Shown here in pieces: positions 31,707-42,474 of a stretch of 64,000 bases of DNA. The stretch comes from Stutzerimonas stutzeri (lineage in GTDB: Bacteria > Pseudomonadota > Gammaproteobacteria > Enterobacterales > Pasteurellaceae), in the NCBI GenBank assembly GCA_901420285.1, contig CABDVE010000001.1:744001-808000 (forward strand). Direction: 5' to 3'. The position numbers and the translations under genes were made by a program. The notes below the pieces were generated by a model. That model did no database searches, was not told where the DNA came from, and was given only the letters and a program-made list of their open reading frames with translations. Every line of letters begins with the position of its first letter. The first letter of the stretch is position 1.

Positions 31707-32174
31707 GTGAAGATCTCGTTAATTGCCGTAGGCACCAAAATGCCGGCCTGGGTTACCGCCGGATTTGAAGAATACCAACGTCGTTTCCCGAAAGATATGC
31801 CTTTTGAATTAATCGAAATTCCCGCCGGCAAGCGCGGTAAAAATGCTGACATTAAACGCATTTTGGAACAAGAAGGCAAAGCGATGTTAGCGGCATGCGG
31901 CAAAGGTAAAGTGGTAACTTTGGATATTCCGGGCAAGCCTTGGACAACAGCGCAACTCGCCGAGCAATTAGAGGCGTGGAAAAATGACGGGCGTGACCTG
32001 TGTTTGTTAATCGGCGGGCCGGAAGGTCTTTCGCCGGACTGCAAAGCCGCGGCGGAGCAGAGTTGGTCGCTTTCGTCGCTCACTTTACCGCATCCGCTTG
32101 TGCGTGTGGTCGTTGCGGAAAGTTTGTATCGAGCCTGGTCGCTCACAACGCATCATCCTTATCATCGAGAGTAA
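31707..32174 (+). CDS. rlmH: 23S rRNA (pseudouridine-1915-N3)-methyltransferase
   Basis: The 155-residue SPOUT-class enzyme methylates pseudouridine 1915 in helix 69. It has the knot-forming segment [14 protein letters not shown] and the C-terminal [17 protein letters not shown]...[13 protein letters not shown]. It lies between rsfS and mrdA. Confidence 0.95.
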   Translation: MKISLIAVGTKMPAWVTAGFEEYQRRFPKDMPFELIEIPAGKRGKNADIKRILEQEGKAMLAACGKGKVVTLDIPGKPWTTAQLAEQLEAWKNDGRDLCLLIGGPEGLSPDCKAAAEQSWSLSSLTLPHPLVRVVVAESLYRAWSLTTHHPYHRE

Positions 32175-32238
32175 CAGTTCAATCGCTTGTGCTTGCGTTT
32201 CATCGTTAAAATCATGGTAAAAAATAAGTCGATTTGAG

Positions 32239-34221
32239 ATGAATTTAAAAAAATTCTTCGCTGCTCCCACGCATGAACCGATTCGCGACAAAAAAGCGGA
32301 GCGGAATCTTTTTGCGCGCCGTACATTGGTGGCGTTTATCGGTGTTCTGACGTTGACCGGTGTGCTATTTACCAATATTTATCATTTACAAATCGTTAAT
32401 TTCGATACCTACCAAACCCGTTCCAACGGTAACCGTATTAAACTTTTGCCGGTGCCGCCGACACGCGGTTTAATTTATGACCGCTACGGCGTATTGCTGG
32501 CGGAAAATTTGACGTTCTTTGGCTTATATATTGTGCCGGAAAAAACAGAAAATTTAGTGCAAACCTTTGAAGAATTGCGTTATATCGTCGGCTTGACCGA
32601 CGACGATATTGAGAACTTCCAAAAAGAACGCCGCCGCGGTACGCGCTATACTTCAATTATGCTTAAACCGAATTTGACGGAAGAGCAAATCGCGCGTTTT
32701 GCAGTGAATCAATATCAATATCCGAGCCTTGATGTTCGCCCTTATTTTAAACGTAATTATTTATACGGCGATGTGATGACACATATTCTCGGTTATGTGG
32801 GTAAAATCAACGATAAAGATGTGGAAAAGCTTAAAAAAGACGAGAAATTCACGAATTATGCGGGATCGCATGATATGGGAAAACTCGGTGTCGAGCGTTA
32901 TTACGAAGATCAACTACATGGTACTACGGGTTTTGAGGAAGTAGAAATTAACAACCGCGGCAAGGTGATTCGTAAGCTGCGTGAACAACCTGCCATCCCC
33001 GGTAAAAGTATTCATTTAACTATCGATTTGGCCTTGCAACGTTATATTACCGATTTATTAGCCGGGCAAAAAGGCGCGGTAGTCGTGCTCGATCCGAAAG
33101 ATAGCAGCGTACTGGCGATGGTTTCCACACCGAGTTATGACAATAATCTATTCGTGGACGGTATTTCCGGTGCGGATTATAAACGTTTATTAGAAGATCC
33201 TTCGCGACCGCTTTACAGCCGCGCCACGCAAGGAGTTTATCCGCCGGCATCAACGGTGAAACCGTTTATTGCGGTGGCGGCGCAAACGGAAGGCGTAATT
33301 AATCAAAGCACGACGATTTTCGATCCGGGTTATTGGATGTTGCCGAACACGACAAAACGTTTTCGCGATTGGAAAAAAGCGGGACATGGCTATACCGATT
33401 TAAATAAAGCAATCACCGAATCTTCGGATACTTATTTTTATCAGGTCGCTTACAACTTAGGAATTGACCGCTTATCCGGTTGGATGAAGCGCTTTGGTTT
33501 TGGGATGCCAACGGGGATTGAAATTAGCGAAGAAGCGACGGCCAATATGCCTTCCAAAGAATGGAAACAAAAACGCTATAAACGCCAATGGGTGCAAGGC
33601 GATACCATTTCCGTCGGTATCGGGCAGGGGTATTGGACAGCAACGCCGTTGCAAGTAGCAAAAGCCACCGCAATTTTGGTAAATAATGGTAAAGTGAATA
33701 CCCCGCATTTGATGAAGTCGGTAGAAGGGGCGAAAGTGGAACCCTATCAGGATCCGCGACTTTATGACGATATTAGTGAACCGAAACAGGCTTATTGGGA
33801 TGCAGCAAAACGCGGTATGTTTAACGTGGTGAATTCCGCGGCAGGTACGGGACGTAAAGCGTTTATCGGCGCTAATTATCATGTGGCGGGGAAATCCGGT
33901 ACGGCACAGGTGTTCAGTTTGAAAGAAAACCAAAAATATAATGCCGCCGGCTTAAAAAAAGAACTGCATGACCATGCGTGGTTTACCGCTTATGCGCCTT
34001 ATGAGAATCCTCAAATAATAGTGTCTATTATTTTAGAAAATGCAGGTGGTGGCTCCAGTAATGCAGCACCGGTGGTGCGTCAAATTATGGATTACTATTT
34101 AAATAAACGCTTGCCGGAAATCGAACATAAAGAACGCAACGAAAGTGTTTCTGAAGCAAATGTGCCGAGCAGCGCTAACGATGTCGTTTCCGAGCCGGCA
34201 GAAAACGAACGAACAGAATAA
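32239..34221 (+). CDS. mrdA: Penicillin-binding protein 2
   Basis: The 660-residue transpeptidase builds side-wall peptidoglycan in the elongasome. It has one N-terminal membrane helix (about 33-53), a dimerisation domain and a transpeptidase domain with the serine in STVK (S338), the second motif SSD in [11 protein letters not shown] and KSGT in [10 protein letters not shown]. The stop and the rodA start overlap by 1 bp (TAATG). Confidence 0.96.
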   Translation: MNLKKFFAAPTHEPIRDKKAERNLFARRTLVAFIGVLTLTGVLFTNIYHLQIVNFDTYQTRSNGNRIKLLPVPPTRGLIYDRYGVLLAENLTFFGLYIVPEKTENLVQTFEELRYIVGLTDDDIENFQKERRRGTRYTSIMLKPNLTEEQIARFAVNQYQYPSLDVRPYFKRNYLYGDVMTHILGYVGKINDKDVEKLKKDEKFTNYAGSHDMGKLGVERYYEDQLHGTTGFEEVEINNRGKVIRKLREQPAIPGKSIHLTIDLALQRYITDLLAGQKGAVVVLDPKDSSVLAMVSTPSYDNNLFVDGISGADYKRLLEDPSRPLYSRATQGVYPPASTVKPFIAVAAQTEGVINQSTTIFDPGYWMLPNTTKRFRDWKKAGHGYTDLNKAITESSDTYFYQVAYNLGIDRLSGWMKRFGFGMPTGIEISEEATANMPSKEWKQKRYKRQWVQGDTISVGIGQGYWTATPLQVAKATAILVNNGKVNTPHLMKSVEGAKVEPYQDPRLYDDISEPKQAYWDAAKRGMFNVVNSAAGTGRKAFIGANYHVAGKSGTAQVFSLKENQKYNAAGLKKELHDHAWFTAYAPYENPQIIVSIILENAGGGSSNAAPVVRQIMDYYLNKRLPEIEHKERNESVSEANVPSSANDVVSEPAENERTE

Positions 34222-35336
34222 TGGAAGAAAAAACACCGCTTTGGCTTCGTTTATGGAAGCCACTACATTTAGATTTGGGCTTATTGTTGGGGTTAATCGC
34301 TATCACCGGGTACGGCATGTTGGTGCTATATAGCGCATCGGGAGCAAATGAAGTGATGTTCCGAAATCGTATTATCCAGGTTGTTTTGGGGTTTACCGTA
34401 CTGTTAGTGATGGCTCAATTACCGCCGAAATTTTATCAGCGTATCGCACCCTATCTTTATTTAATCGGTTTTATATTATTGATTTTGGTAGACGCGATCG
34501 GTACCACTAGTAAAGGTGCGCAACGCTGGCTTGATCTGGGGATTATTCGCTTTCAACCTTCCGAAATCGTAAAACTCGCGGTGCCGTTAATGGTGGCGGT
34601 ATATTTGGGCAATCGTCCGTTGCCTCCGAAGTTAAGCGAAACTTTTATCGCGATTGCAATGATTATGTTGCCGACTTTATTGGTCGCGATTCAACCCGAT
34701 TTGGGTACGGCGATTTTGGTAATCGCATCCGGTTTATTTGTGGTCTTTTTGGCAGGGATGAGTTGGTGGCTGATTTTTGCCGCGCTGGTAGGATTAGCAG
34801 GATTCATTCCGATTATGTGGCTTTATTTGATGCATGATTATCAACGAACACGAGTGCTTACTCTGCTTGACCCGGAAAAAGATCCTCTTGGTGCAGGCTA
34901 TCATATTTTGCAATCTAAAATTGCTATAGGTTCCGGCGGTATTTGGGGTAAGGGCTGGATGCAAGGAACCCAATCACAACTCGAATTTTTACCGGAACCG
35001 CATACGGATTTTATTTTTGCGGTAATGAGCGAAGAGCATGGTATGGTCGGCTTCGGCATTTTGATTGCGATTTATTTATTTATTATTATTCGTGGATTGA
35101 TGATCGCCGTAAATGCACAAACCTCTTTCGGACGCATTCTTGCGGGCGCGACCACTTTAATTTTTTTCGTGTATTTATTCGTAAATATTGGTATGGTAAG
35201 CGGCATTTTGCCGGTAGTTGGCGTACCGTTGCCGTTATTTAGCTATGGTGGGACGTCATATGTGGCAATTATGGCGAGTTTTGGTTTAGTAATGTCAATT
35301 CACACCCATCGTACTAAATTTATGAATAGGAACTAA
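34221..35336 (+). CDS. rodA: Peptidoglycan glycosyltransferase RodA
   Basis: The 371-residue SEDS protein has about ten membrane helices and polymerises lipid II together with PBP2. Family motifs include [27 protein letters not shown] and [13 protein letters not shown]. It is translationally coupled to mrdA. Confidence 0.96.
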   Translation: MEEKTPLWLRLWKPLHLDLGLLLGLIAITGYGMLVLYSASGANEVMFRNRIIQVVLGFTVLLVMAQLPPKFYQRIAPYLYLIGFILLILVDAIGTTSKGAQRWLDLGIIRFQPSEIVKLAVPLMVAVYLGNRPLPPKLSETFIAIAMIMLPTLLVAIQPDLGTAILVIASGLFVVFLAGMSWWLIFAALVGLAGFIPIMWLYLMHDYQRTRVLTLLDPEKDPLGAGYHILQSKIAIGSGGIWGKGWMQGTQSQLEFLPEPHTDFIFAVMSEEHGMVGFGILIAIYLFIIIRGLMIAVNAQTSFGRILAGATTLIFFVYLFVNIGMVSGILPVVGVPLPLFSYGGTSYVAIMASFGLVMSIHTHRTKFMNRN

Positions 35337-35392
35337 TCGGCGTTTTAAGTTTCTTACGTACGATTTTATATATTTATTGGACAACTTACTTT

Positions 35393-36241
35393 ATGGTATT
35401 AAAAACGCTTGCAAAATTCACTGTATCCTTTATTTTCATCGTCCTGACCGTTTTGCCGGTACAGGCCAAAAATGATCCGCATAAACAGTACGGCATTAAA
35501 GGCGCGAACTTAACCCACACAACGCCGGTAAGCTCTCCTACAAGTTATACGGTAAACGGCAAGACTTACACTACGCACAGTCATAGCACATCGAAAAATT
35601 ATTCAAAAACCGGAACGGCCAGCTATTATCATCGTAAGTTTCACGGTCGTCGAACATCCAGTGGTGAACCCTATAGTTCCCATCTTTACACCGCCGCTCA
35701 TAAAACGTTACCGCTCAATTCTTATGCATTGGTGACCAATTTGCATAATAACCGTAAAACTATCGTGCGTATTAACGATCGCGGCCCTTTCGGTCATGGA
35801 CGCATTATTGATCTTTCTTATGCAGCGGCGCAGGAAATCGGATTAGTGGCGCGCGGTACCGGGCAAGTAAAAATCGAAGCTTTACATATCGCGCCGAACG
35901 GCAATATTTCAGGCGCCGCTACGCAAACCTTAGCCAAGCATGCCAAAACTCAAGCGGCCTCCGATCGCCTTGTAAACGTTGAAAAAAAAACAAACGAGTC
36001 GGACAAAGCAAAAGATTTGTACAAGCTAAAAATGTTAAACCTACCAAGCCAAAAACTCGCTAACGATGTGATTACCCGTTTGGCGTTGGAGAACGTGAAC
36101 ACGGAAGTGAGCCGACATAACGGCAAATACGAAATTCACTTCGGTCCGGTAGAAAATAAACAAACGATCACGCAATTAAAACTGCAATTACAAAAAATGG
36201 CTAATGGAAATCCATTAATCGTTTATGCCTATAAAAACTAA
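35393..36241 (+). CDS. rlpA: RlpA-family septal ring lytic transglycosylase
   Basis: The 282-residue exported protein has a signal peptide ending about VLPVQA, a double-psi beta-barrel domain (about 70-165, GTASYYHRKFHGRRTSSG and NDRGPFGHGRIIDLS) and a C-terminal SPOR-like region (about 210-280) that would bind denuded glycan at the septum. There is no lipobox cysteine after the signal, unlike E. coli RlpA, so it is probably soluble in the periplasm. It lies in the mrdA-rodA-rlpA-dacA cluster. Confidence 0.9.
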   Translation: MVLKTLAKFTVSFIFIVLTVLPVQAKNDPHKQYGIKGANLTHTTPVSSPTSYTVNGKTYTTHSHSTSKNYSKTGTASYYHRKFHGRRTSSGEPYSSHLYTAAHKTLPLNSYALVTNLHNNRKTIVRINDRGPFGHGRIIDLSYAAAQEIGLVARGTGQVKIEALHIAPNGNISGAATQTLAKHAKTQAASDRLVNVEKKTNESDKAKDLYKLKMLNLPSQKLANDVITRLALENVNTEVSRHNGKYEIHFGPVENKQTITQLKLQLQKMANGNPLIVYAYKN

Positions 36242-36262
36242 GAAGTAACTAAAGGATACGCT

Positions 36263-37447
36263 ATGTTTAAGCAATCTGCCCAATTTAAAAAATTTGCCCT
36301 TATTTCCGGCCTAATTGCCGCCTCCGTTCTGGCTTCCGCGGAAGATGCGCAATACGGTATTGCGCCGCCGGAAGTGAATGCACAAAGCTATATTCTGATG
36401 GATTATCATTCTGGTGCGGTGCTCACAGCGGTGAACGCCGATCAACGGCAATATCCGGCATCGTTAACCAAAATGATGACCAGTTATGTGGTGGGGCAAG
36501 CGATTAAACAAGGTAAAATTCATAATTCCGATATGGTGACTATCGGCGAAAGCGCGTGGGGACGTAATTTCCCGGATTCTTCCAAAATGTTCTTAAATTT
36601 AAATCAACAGGTTTCGGTGGAAGATTTAAATAAGGGCGTGATTATCGTATCGGGTAATGATGCCAGTGTGGCGCTTGCAGAACACGTTTCCGGCACCGCA
36701 TTGAACTTCGTCGACACGATGAACCGCTACGTACAGCAGTTTGGTTTGCAAAATACCCATTTCACCACGCCGCACGGCTTAGACGATCCTAACCAATATT
36801 CTTCCGCGCGTGATATGGCAATTATCGGTGCGCATATTATTCGCGATTTACCGGATGAATATAAAATCTACGCGGAAAAAGATTTTACCTTTAACAAAAT
36901 CAAACAACCGAACCGCAACGGTTTATTGTGGGATAAAACGATGAATGTGGACGGTATGAAAACCGGCCACACCAGCCAAGCGGGTTATAATTTGGTAGCA
37001 TCGGCAACTAATCCGGGCAATATGCGTTTAATTTCTGTCGTGATGGGCGTGCCGACTTACAAAGGCCGCGAAGTGGAAAGTAAAAAACTTTTACAATGGG
37101 GCTTTAGCAATTTTGAAACGTTGAAAGCTCTTGAAGCAAATAAAGTGGTTTCTGAGCAAACTGTTTATTACGGTGATGAAGGGCGCGTGAAATTGGGTGT
37201 TTTACAAGATAGTTTTATTACCGTGCCTAAGGGCAAACAAACGCAATTAAAAGCGCGTTACGAATTAAATGAAAAATATTTAGAAGCCCCGTTAACGAAA
37301 GGTCAAGTGGTCGGTAAAGTGATTTATCAACTTGATGACAAAGATGTCGCGACGGTGAATCTTCAAGTGATGCAAGATGTGAAAGAGGGCGGTGTTTTCG
37401 GTAATGTATGGGACTGGTTGGTACTAACCGTCAAGAGCTTATTCTAA
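36263..37447 (+). CDS. dacA: D-alanyl-D-alanine carboxypeptidase (PBP5/6 type)
   Basis: The 394-residue enzyme trims the terminal D-alanine of peptidoglycan stems. It has a signal peptide (cut near ASA-ED), the SLTK motif (S67, K70), SGN in IIVSGNDAS, KTG in DGMKTGHT, a beta-rich PBP5 C-terminal domain and a final amphipathic helix (VWDWLVLTVKSLF) for membrane attachment. A dispersed core motif, CACCGCATTGAAC, is used as coding sequence near 36703. Confidence 0.95.
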   Translation: MFKQSAQFKKFALISGLIAASVLASAEDAQYGIAPPEVNAQSYILMDYHSGAVLTAVNADQRQYPASLTKMMTSYVVGQAIKQGKIHNSDMVTIGESAWGRNFPDSSKMFLNLNQQVSVEDLNKGVIIVSGNDASVALAEHVSGTALNFVDTMNRYVQQFGLQNTHFTTPHGLDDPNQYSSARDMAIIGAHIIRDLPDEYKIYAEKDFTFNKIKQPNRNGLLWDKTMNVDGMKTGHTSQAGYNLVASATNPGNMRLISVVMGVPTYKGREVESKKLLQWGFSNFETLKALEANKVVSEQTVYYGDEGRVKLGVLQDSFITVPKGKQTQLKARYELNEKYLEAPLTKGQVVGKVIYQLDDKDVATVNLQVMQDVKEGGVFGNVWDWLVLTVKSLF

Positions 37448-37550
37448 CACCTTGAAAATTGAGCATACTTTCTCCATTTTACAAAGCGACTAATAAAACC
37501 GGGCAGATTGACTATCTGCCCTTTGTCTCATTCAAAACAGAGGAAATTTT

Positions 37551-37859
37551 ATGGCAACCGAACAACAACCAATAGTGCAAGCGACAACCGAACAAGATTA
37601 CAAAAAACTGAAAGAATTAATGGAATTTCCCACCGAAATGACATTTAAAGTTGCCGGCGTAAACCGCGAAAATTTGGCACAAGATTTAATCGCTGTCGTG
37701 CAAAAATATTTACCCGGTGATTATATTCCAAAAGAAAAACGCAGCAGCAAAGGTACTTACAATTCCGTTTCTATCGATGTGGTGGCGCAAAATTTCGAAC
37801 AGGTGGAAACCCTTTACAAAGAACTCGCCAAAGTCGAAGGCGTGAAGATGGTTATTTAA
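37551..37859 (+). CDS. ybeD: DUF493 family protein YbeD
   Basis: The 102-residue ferredoxin-like fold protein ([29 protein letters not shown]) lies 1 bp before lipB, as in E. coli and Haemophilus. A role in regulating lipoate use has been suggested for the family; the exact function is unknown. Confidence 0.92.
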   Translation: MATEQQPIVQATTEQDYKKLKELMEFPTEMTFKVAGVNRENLAQDLIAVVQKYLPGDYIPKEKRSSKGTYNSVSIDVVAQNFEQVETLYKELAKVEGVKMVI

Positions 37860-37860
37860 T

Positions 37861-38502
37861 ATGCAAAAACTTCCGCTTATTGTGCGCCAACTCGGATTGC
37901 AAGATTATCAAGAAATTTGGCATAAAATGCAGGATTTTACCGATAACCGTAATACCGAAACCATCGATGAAGTTTGGTTAGTGGAACATTATCCGGTATT
38001 CACCCAAGGGCAAGCCGGTAAGCCTGAACATCTATTGCAAAGCGGTGCTATTCCGCTAGTACAATCCGATCGCGGTGGGCAAATTACTTATCACGGCCCC
38101 GGTCAGCAAGTGATGTATGTATTGATTGATATCCGTCGTCATCAAAATTTAAACGTGCGCCGATTGGTCACCGCATTGGAGCAAAGCGTGGTACGGACGC
38201 TGGCCGATTATGCTATTGAGGGCTATTCGAAGGTCGATGCGCCGGGCGTGTATATCGACGGCAAAAAGATTTGTTCGCTCGGTTTACGGATTCGCAAGGG
38301 ATGCTCTTTCCACGGGCTTGCATTCAATATCAATATGGATCTCCAACCATTTCATTATATTAATCCGTGCGGTTACGCCGGTTTGGAAATGTGCCAGTTG
38401 GCGGATTTTATTGGTCGAGACGAGGCGGTGTTGGACAAGGTCTCACCGAAATTAGTTAATCACCTTGCCGAGCTTTTAGGCTATAATCTTACAAAAATTT
38501 AA
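37861..38502 (+). CDS. lipB: Octanoyl-[acyl carrier protein] transferase
   Basis: The 213-residue enzyme moves octanoate from ACP to lipoyl domains, the first step of lipoate synthesis. Conserved stretches are [18 protein letters not shown], the lysine in [14 protein letters not shown] and the cysteine in [13 protein letters not shown] dispersed core motif lies inside near 38171. Confidence 0.95.
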   Translation: MQKLPLIVRQLGLQDYQEIWHKMQDFTDNRNTETIDEVWLVEHYPVFTQGQAGKPEHLLQSGAIPLVQSDRGGQITYHGPGQQVMYVLIDIRRHQNLNVRRLVTALEQSVVRTLADYAIEGYSKVDAPGVYIDGKKICSLGLRIRKGCSFHGLAFNINMDLQPFHYINPCGYAGLEMCQLADFIGRDEAVLDKVSPKLVNHLAELLGYNLTKI

Positions 38503-38514
38503 CATTTAACCACC

Positions 38515-38539
38515 AAAAATGCCTGTTTCAGGCATTTTT
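38515..38539 (+). terminator. Hairpin between lipB and lipA
   Basis: AAAAATGCCT and AGGCATTTTT (38515-38524, 38530-38539) around GTTTC, followed by C then TTT. It may reduce read-through into lipA. Confidence 0.75.
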
Positions 38540-38554
38540 CTTTAGGAAAGAGCC

Positions 38555-39517
38555 ATGTCAACGCCATTTAAAATGGAACGCGGTGTGAAATATCGTGATG
38601 CCGCCAAAACTTCCATCATTCCGGTCAAAAATATCGATCCGAACCAAGAATTATTGAAAAAACCGGAATGGATGAAAATTAAACTACCGGCCAGTTCGCT
38701 CAAAATTGAAAGTATTAAAAACGGTATGCGTCGCCACGGTTTGCATTCCGTATGCGAAGAAGCCTCTTGCCCGAATTTACACGAATGTTTTAATCACGGT
38801 ACCGCAACCTTTATGATTTTGGGCGCCATTTGCACCCGTCGTTGTCCGTTTTGCGATGTCGCACACGGCAAGCCGTTACCGCCGGATCCGGAGGAACCGC
38901 GCAAACTTGCCGAAACCATTCAAGATATGCAATTAAAATATGTGGTGATTACTTCCGTTGACCGCGATGATTTGCCCGATCGCGGTGCCGGCCATTTTGC
39001 CGAGTGCGTGAAAGAAGTGCGTGCGTTAAATCCGGGGATCAAAATCGAAATTTTAGTGCCGGATTTTCGCGGTCGTATTTCTCAAGCGTTGGAAAAACTC
39101 AAGGATAATCCGCCGGATGTATTTAATCACAATTTAGAAAATGTTCCGCGTCTGTATAAAGAAATCCGCCCGGGTGCGGATTATGAATGGTCGTTAAAAC
39201 TGTTACGCGAATTTAAACAAATGTTCCCTCACATTCCGACTAAATCCGGCTTAATGGTAGGCTTGGGGGAAACTAACGAAGAAATTTTGCAAGTGATGAA
39301 AGACTTGCGCGCCAATGGCGTCACTATGTTGACTTTGGGACAATATTTGCAACCGAGTCGTCATCACTTACCCGTCGCGCGTTATGTGCCGCCGACAGAA
39401 TTTGATGAATTTCGCGAAAAAGCGAATGAAATGGGCTTTGAACACGCCGCTTGCGGACCTTTCGTGCGTTCTTCTTACCATGCGGATTTACAAGCCAGCG
39501 GTGGCTTGGTGAAATAA
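38555..39517 (+). CDS. lipA: Lipoyl synthase
   Basis: The 320-residue radical SAM enzyme inserts two sulfurs into octanoyl groups. It has the auxiliary cluster motif [12 protein letters not shown], the radical SAM motif CTRRCPFC and the C-terminal RSSYHA serine. Ribosome site TTAGGAAAGAGCC. Confidence 0.97.
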   Translation: MSTPFKMERGVKYRDAAKTSIIPVKNIDPNQELLKKPEWMKIKLPASSLKIESIKNGMRRHGLHSVCEEASCPNLHECFNHGTATFMILGAICTRRCPFCDVAHGKPLPPDPEEPRKLAETIQDMQLKYVVITSVDRDDLPDRGAGHFAECVKEVRALNPGIKIEILVPDFRGRISQALEKLKDNPPDVFNHNLENVPRLYKEIRPGADYEWSLKLLREFKQMFPHIPTKSGLMVGLGETNEEILQVMKDLRANGVTMLTLGQYLQPSRHHLPVARYVPPTEFDEFREKANEMGFEHAACGPFVRSSYHADLQASGGLVK

Positions 39518-39538
39518 ATCCTTGAACGGCTAAAAAAG

Positions 39539-39571
39539 AATGACCGCCCTTTAAATCTAAGGGCGGTCATT
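39539..39571. terminator. Terminator between lipA and the purine permease
   Basis: AATGACCGCCCTT and its exact complement (13-bp arms, 7-nt loop) followed by TTTTTT; the two genes converge on it. Confidence 0.9.
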
Positions 39572-39621
39572 TTTTTACCGCTTTGTCAGGCGAAGGATAA
39601 CTTCGCTTTTTTTCTTATGAA

Positions 39622-40938
39622 TTAAATCGCCCAACCGCCGGCATAAAACGCGACTAACGCGATGCTAATTAAAACAGTACCGAGGTTCAAACGTTTGATA
39701 TCGCCGCTTACAATGCGCCCAATCACTAAGGCGGCAAAGCCGAGCATAATACCGGTTACGATGTTTGCAGTAAGCACAATAAATACCGCGCAAATCAAGC
39801 CGCTCATGGCGCCGACAAAATCATCGAAGTCTAATTTGCTAACATTGCTTAACATTAATAACCCTACATACATTAATGCCGGAGCGGTCGCGTAGCCCGG
39901 TACTAAGAAAGCTAACGGCTGGAAGAATAACATTAGTAAGAACAACACGCCGACCACAATCGCCGTAATACCGGTTTTGCCGCCCGATGCGGTGCCCGCA
40001 GCGGACTCAATATATACCGCCGCCGGTGCGGTGCCGAATAAGCCGGAGAATAAGCTACTCACGGAATCAGAAGTCAGAGCTTTACCGCTGTTGATGATTT
40101 GCCCGTCTTTATCAAGCAAGTTCGCTTGGCCGGCTACCGCACGAATGGTGCCGGTCGCATCAAATACGGCAGTCATCACAAGCGCGAACACCACGGGCAA
40201 AATGGCCGGTTGCAACGCGCCTTGTAGATCAAGTTGCAAAAATAAGGAATTTTCGCCGAAAGTCGGTGTTTTAAACACTTCGCCGCTAAATTTTACGTTC
40301 GGATCGAAAATGATTCCCACGATTGTAATGGCGATGATGACCCATAAAATTCCGCCTTTCACTTGCATTTTTTCAAGACCGACAATGAACGCCAAGCCGA
40401 TTAACGACATCATCACCGGAAATGAGGTGAAATCGCCGAGCTTCACCGGCAAACCGGCTTGGTTACTCACGACTAAACTCACGCCGTTGGCCGCAATTAA
40501 CAATAAAAATAATCCGATACCGATACCCGCGCCTTGCGCGATGCTGGACGGCAAATTACGCAAAATCCAAGCTCGAATGCCGGTAGCCGAAATTAAGGTG
40601 AACACAGCCCCCATCAAGAACACCGCACCGAGCGCCACCGGAATGGATACGCCCTGTCCGATAACTAAACTAAAAGCGGTGAATGCGGTTAAAGAAATCG
40701 CGCAACCGATGGCCATCGGCGCATTCGCCCATAAACCGATTAAAATCGAGCCCAAACCGGCCACTAAACAGGTGGCGATAAACACCGATTCCGCCGGAAA
40801 ACCGGCGGTACTCAACATATTCGGTACAACAATGACGGAATACACCATGGCCAAAAAGGTGGTTAACCCTGCGATAATTTCCTGCCGCACCGTTGAACCG
40901 CGTTTTTGCAATTCAAAGGTTTTTTCTAAACTAATCAT
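39622..40938 (-). CDS. NCS2-family purine (adenine/hypoxanthine-type) permease
   Basis: The 438-residue protein has 12-14 membrane helices and the AzgA-like signature: N-terminal [32 protein letters not shown] and [18 protein letters not shown]. It takes up purines by proton symport; the exact base is not resolvable. The start [17 protein letters not shown] at 40938 has GAGGCG 9 bp upstream; an ATG at 40968 is less likely. Long open frames on the opposite strand are shadows. Confidence 0.9.
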   Translation of the reverse strand: MISLEKTFELQKRGSTVRQEIIAGLTTFLAMVYSVIVVPNMLSTAGFPAESVFIATCLVAGLGSILIGLWANAPMAIGCAISLTAFTAFSLVIGQGVSIPVALGAVFLMGAVFTLISATGIRAWILRNLPSSIAQGAGIGIGLFLLLIAANGVSLVVSNQAGLPVKLGDFTSFPVMMSLIGLAFIVGLEKMQVKGGILWVIIAITIVGIIFDPNVKFSGEVFKTPTFGENSLFLQLDLQGALQPAILPVVFALVMTAVFDATGTIRAVAGQANLLDKDGQIINSGKALTSDSVSSLFSGLFGTAPAAVYIESAAGTASGGKTGITAIVVGVLFLLMLFFQPLAFLVPGYATAPALMYVGLLMLSNVSKLDFDDFVGAMSGLICAVFIVLTANIVTGIMLGFAALVIGRIVSGDIKRLNLGTVLISIALVAFYAGGWAI

Positions 40939-41291
40939 AAATAACGCCTCTAAAAGTAAGTCAATCAAGATCGAAAGACGCGCTATTTTACAGTAACAAT
41001 ATCAGATGTAAACGTTTGCTTAAGCTTATGAAAATGGGCCAAGGATTTAGATTTTATTGCCGAAATTTCTTAGCTTGGGCTTATCTTATTTTTGCGCTCG
41101 AGTTTTACGATTTCATTCCGACCTGTTTTAAGCTGCGTTAAAAAACCATTCGTTGGCGTGTCAAAACAGCACCGCATTGAGCTACCGAAACAGCACCGCA
41201 TTGAGCTATCGAAATAGCACCGCATTGGAGTTCGCCGATAGCTGGTTTGGAAACGCATTAGGCCATTAAACGGCCGAAAAAAGGTTAATAC
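40939..41291. other. 353-bp intergenic edge before the accessory island
   Basis: It holds the purine permease promoter region and, at 41164-41235, three units of the dispersed core. No gene is supported. Just right of it begins the decayed island. Confidence 0.6.
41164..41235 (+). repeat. Three 24-bp units of the dispersed core
   Basis: AAACAGCACCGCATTGAG or a near variant begins at 41164, 41188 and 41212, exactly 24 bp apart. The filler (CTACCG, CTATCG) differs from that of the array at 6847. Confidence 0.85.
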
Positions 41292-41975
41292 TTAAAAGTA
41301 CGAGGACGTATTTAACTCAACGACTAAGAATGGAACTTGGCTGACTGCACGGGCTTTTTCGGCGTAATCGATGAAGAAGGCTTCGCGTTTGCGGGTGCTG
41401 TCTTTGGCAGCGAGCATTTGCGGGCTTTCGTAGTTTCCACCGGAAACTTCAATAAAATCAATGCCCATTCCCGACAGTTTTTGTACCATTTGCACCGATT
41501 TGCTTTCGTCAAAACCGCCTTTGGGAAAACTGCCGAATTGAGTTTTACGCCCATCAAGAAATCTTTGCCCACAGCGGCGCGGATGGCGGTGTAGGTTTCC
41601 AAAAGGAAGCGCATACGGTTTTCCAAGCTGCCGCCCCATTGGTCTTGGCGGCGGTTGTGGTGTGGCGAGAGGAATTGGCTGATGAGATAGCCGTGCGCAG
41701 CGTGAATTTGTGCGCCTGAAAACCCTCCTGTTCGGCAATTTTCGCGGTTTGTACGAATTGCTGAATCAGCCCGTTGATTTCATCGGCACTCAATTTGCGC
41801 GGCGGGTTGATAAAGCCGTCCATGCCCACCAACGGAACGGTGCTCGGCGCAAGCGGCGTTTTATTGACCACCGCAGGCGACTGCTTGCCCGCATGGTTGA
41901 TTTGCATGATGAGCAGCGTGTCGTTTTGTGTGCCGGCTTTCGCCCATTTTTCAGCATTTCTTTGAAAGTGGGCAA
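41292..41975 (-). pseudogene. Old Yellow Enzyme-type NADH:flavin oxidoreductase, decayed
   Basis: Three minus-strand frames carry consecutive parts of one protein: first AHFQRNAEKWAKAGTQNDTL through IMQINHAGKQSPAVVNKTPL to KIAEQEGF, then ENRMRFLLETYTAIRAAVGK to VKLNSA, then KGGFDESKSVQMVQKLSGMG through DFIEVSGGNYESPQMLAAKD to SQVPFLVVE. Two frameshifts separate them (near 41720 and 41545). The N-terminus (about 70-90 residues) and the C-terminal third of the FMN barrel are missing. The enzyme family reduces activated alkenes with NAD(P)H; this copy cannot be functional. Confidence 0.85.
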
Positions 41976-42211
41976 TTTTGAGCCATCAAATCGGCAAGCT
42001 GTTTCAACCTCGCCACCGCACCGGCTTGCAACATGATTTTCAAATGGTGCGACACCGCAGGGCGCGACAGATGCAGATGCTCGGTCAGCTCATTGATATT
42101 CATCTTGCTGTGTTCCCACAGCACGCGCAGGATTTGATGGTGGTTTTCATCGCTCAACACGGTAAAAATGGGGATGCACTCGCGCATTAAATTCATGGTT
42201 TGTTGCGGCAT
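41951..42211 (-). pseudogene. ArsR-family regulator with deleted wing
   Basis: The 86-residue frame begins normally (MPQQTMNLMRECIPIFTVLS) and has the recognition helix region LTEHLHLSRPAVSHHLKIML. After QAGAVA it jumps to LKQLADLMAQNCPL, so the beta-wing of the winged helix seems deleted, and the end runs into the oxidoreductase remnant. It could still dimerise, but normal DNA binding is doubtful. In other genomes ArsR regulators often neighbour such oxidoreductases. Confidence 0.6.
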
Positions 42212-42309
42212 ATTCGGATTTTTGAATTTATATGTTTAAAAGCTTGAACGTATTTAGAGGGAAAGATGGGGAATGTCAAAGGGAATTTTCAGGAAGTTGT
42301 TTTAATGTA

Positions 42310-42368
42310 TAAATCACCGCTTTTCATCAATAATTATCTCAGTCTGCAAGCCGTTTCAGACGGCCTTT
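42310..42368 (+). pseudogene. Fragment of a LysR-family gene
   Basis: The plus strand encodes KSPLFINNYLSLQAVSDGLF, matching KSQFSINNHLRLQAVSDGLG of the intact LysR protein at 43996. By hand alignment 57 bp differ at 8 positions (about 86% identity). Its VSDG codons form the DUS TTCAGACGGC (42355-42364). No more of the gene is visible on either side. Confidence 0.8.
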
Positions 42369-42459
42369 TTCGTAATAAAGAGCGGTCAAATTTTTAAGTG
42401 TTTTGCAAATCATCTTAAAAACTTGACCACTTGCATCATCAAGACCGCAGCCGTCTGAA
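42355..42459. repeat. DUS and USS composite between the LysR fragment and the thioredoxin gene
   Basis: Neisseria-type DUS TTCAGACGGC at 42355-42364 and GCCGTCTGAA at 42450-42459 flank a USS-like dyad: GCGGTCAAATTTTTAAG (42382-42398) pairs with CTTAAAAACTTGACCAC (42414-42430). The dyad could terminate the thioredoxin gene on the minus strand. Confidence 0.8.
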
Positions 42460-42474
42460 ACATTGATAGACCGG

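Noticed and set aside
39977-40996. 339-codon open frame opposite the purine permease gene
   Set aside because: It is a shadow of a membrane protein gene: composition is odd, there is no ribosome site, and the minus-strand frame has clear family motifs.
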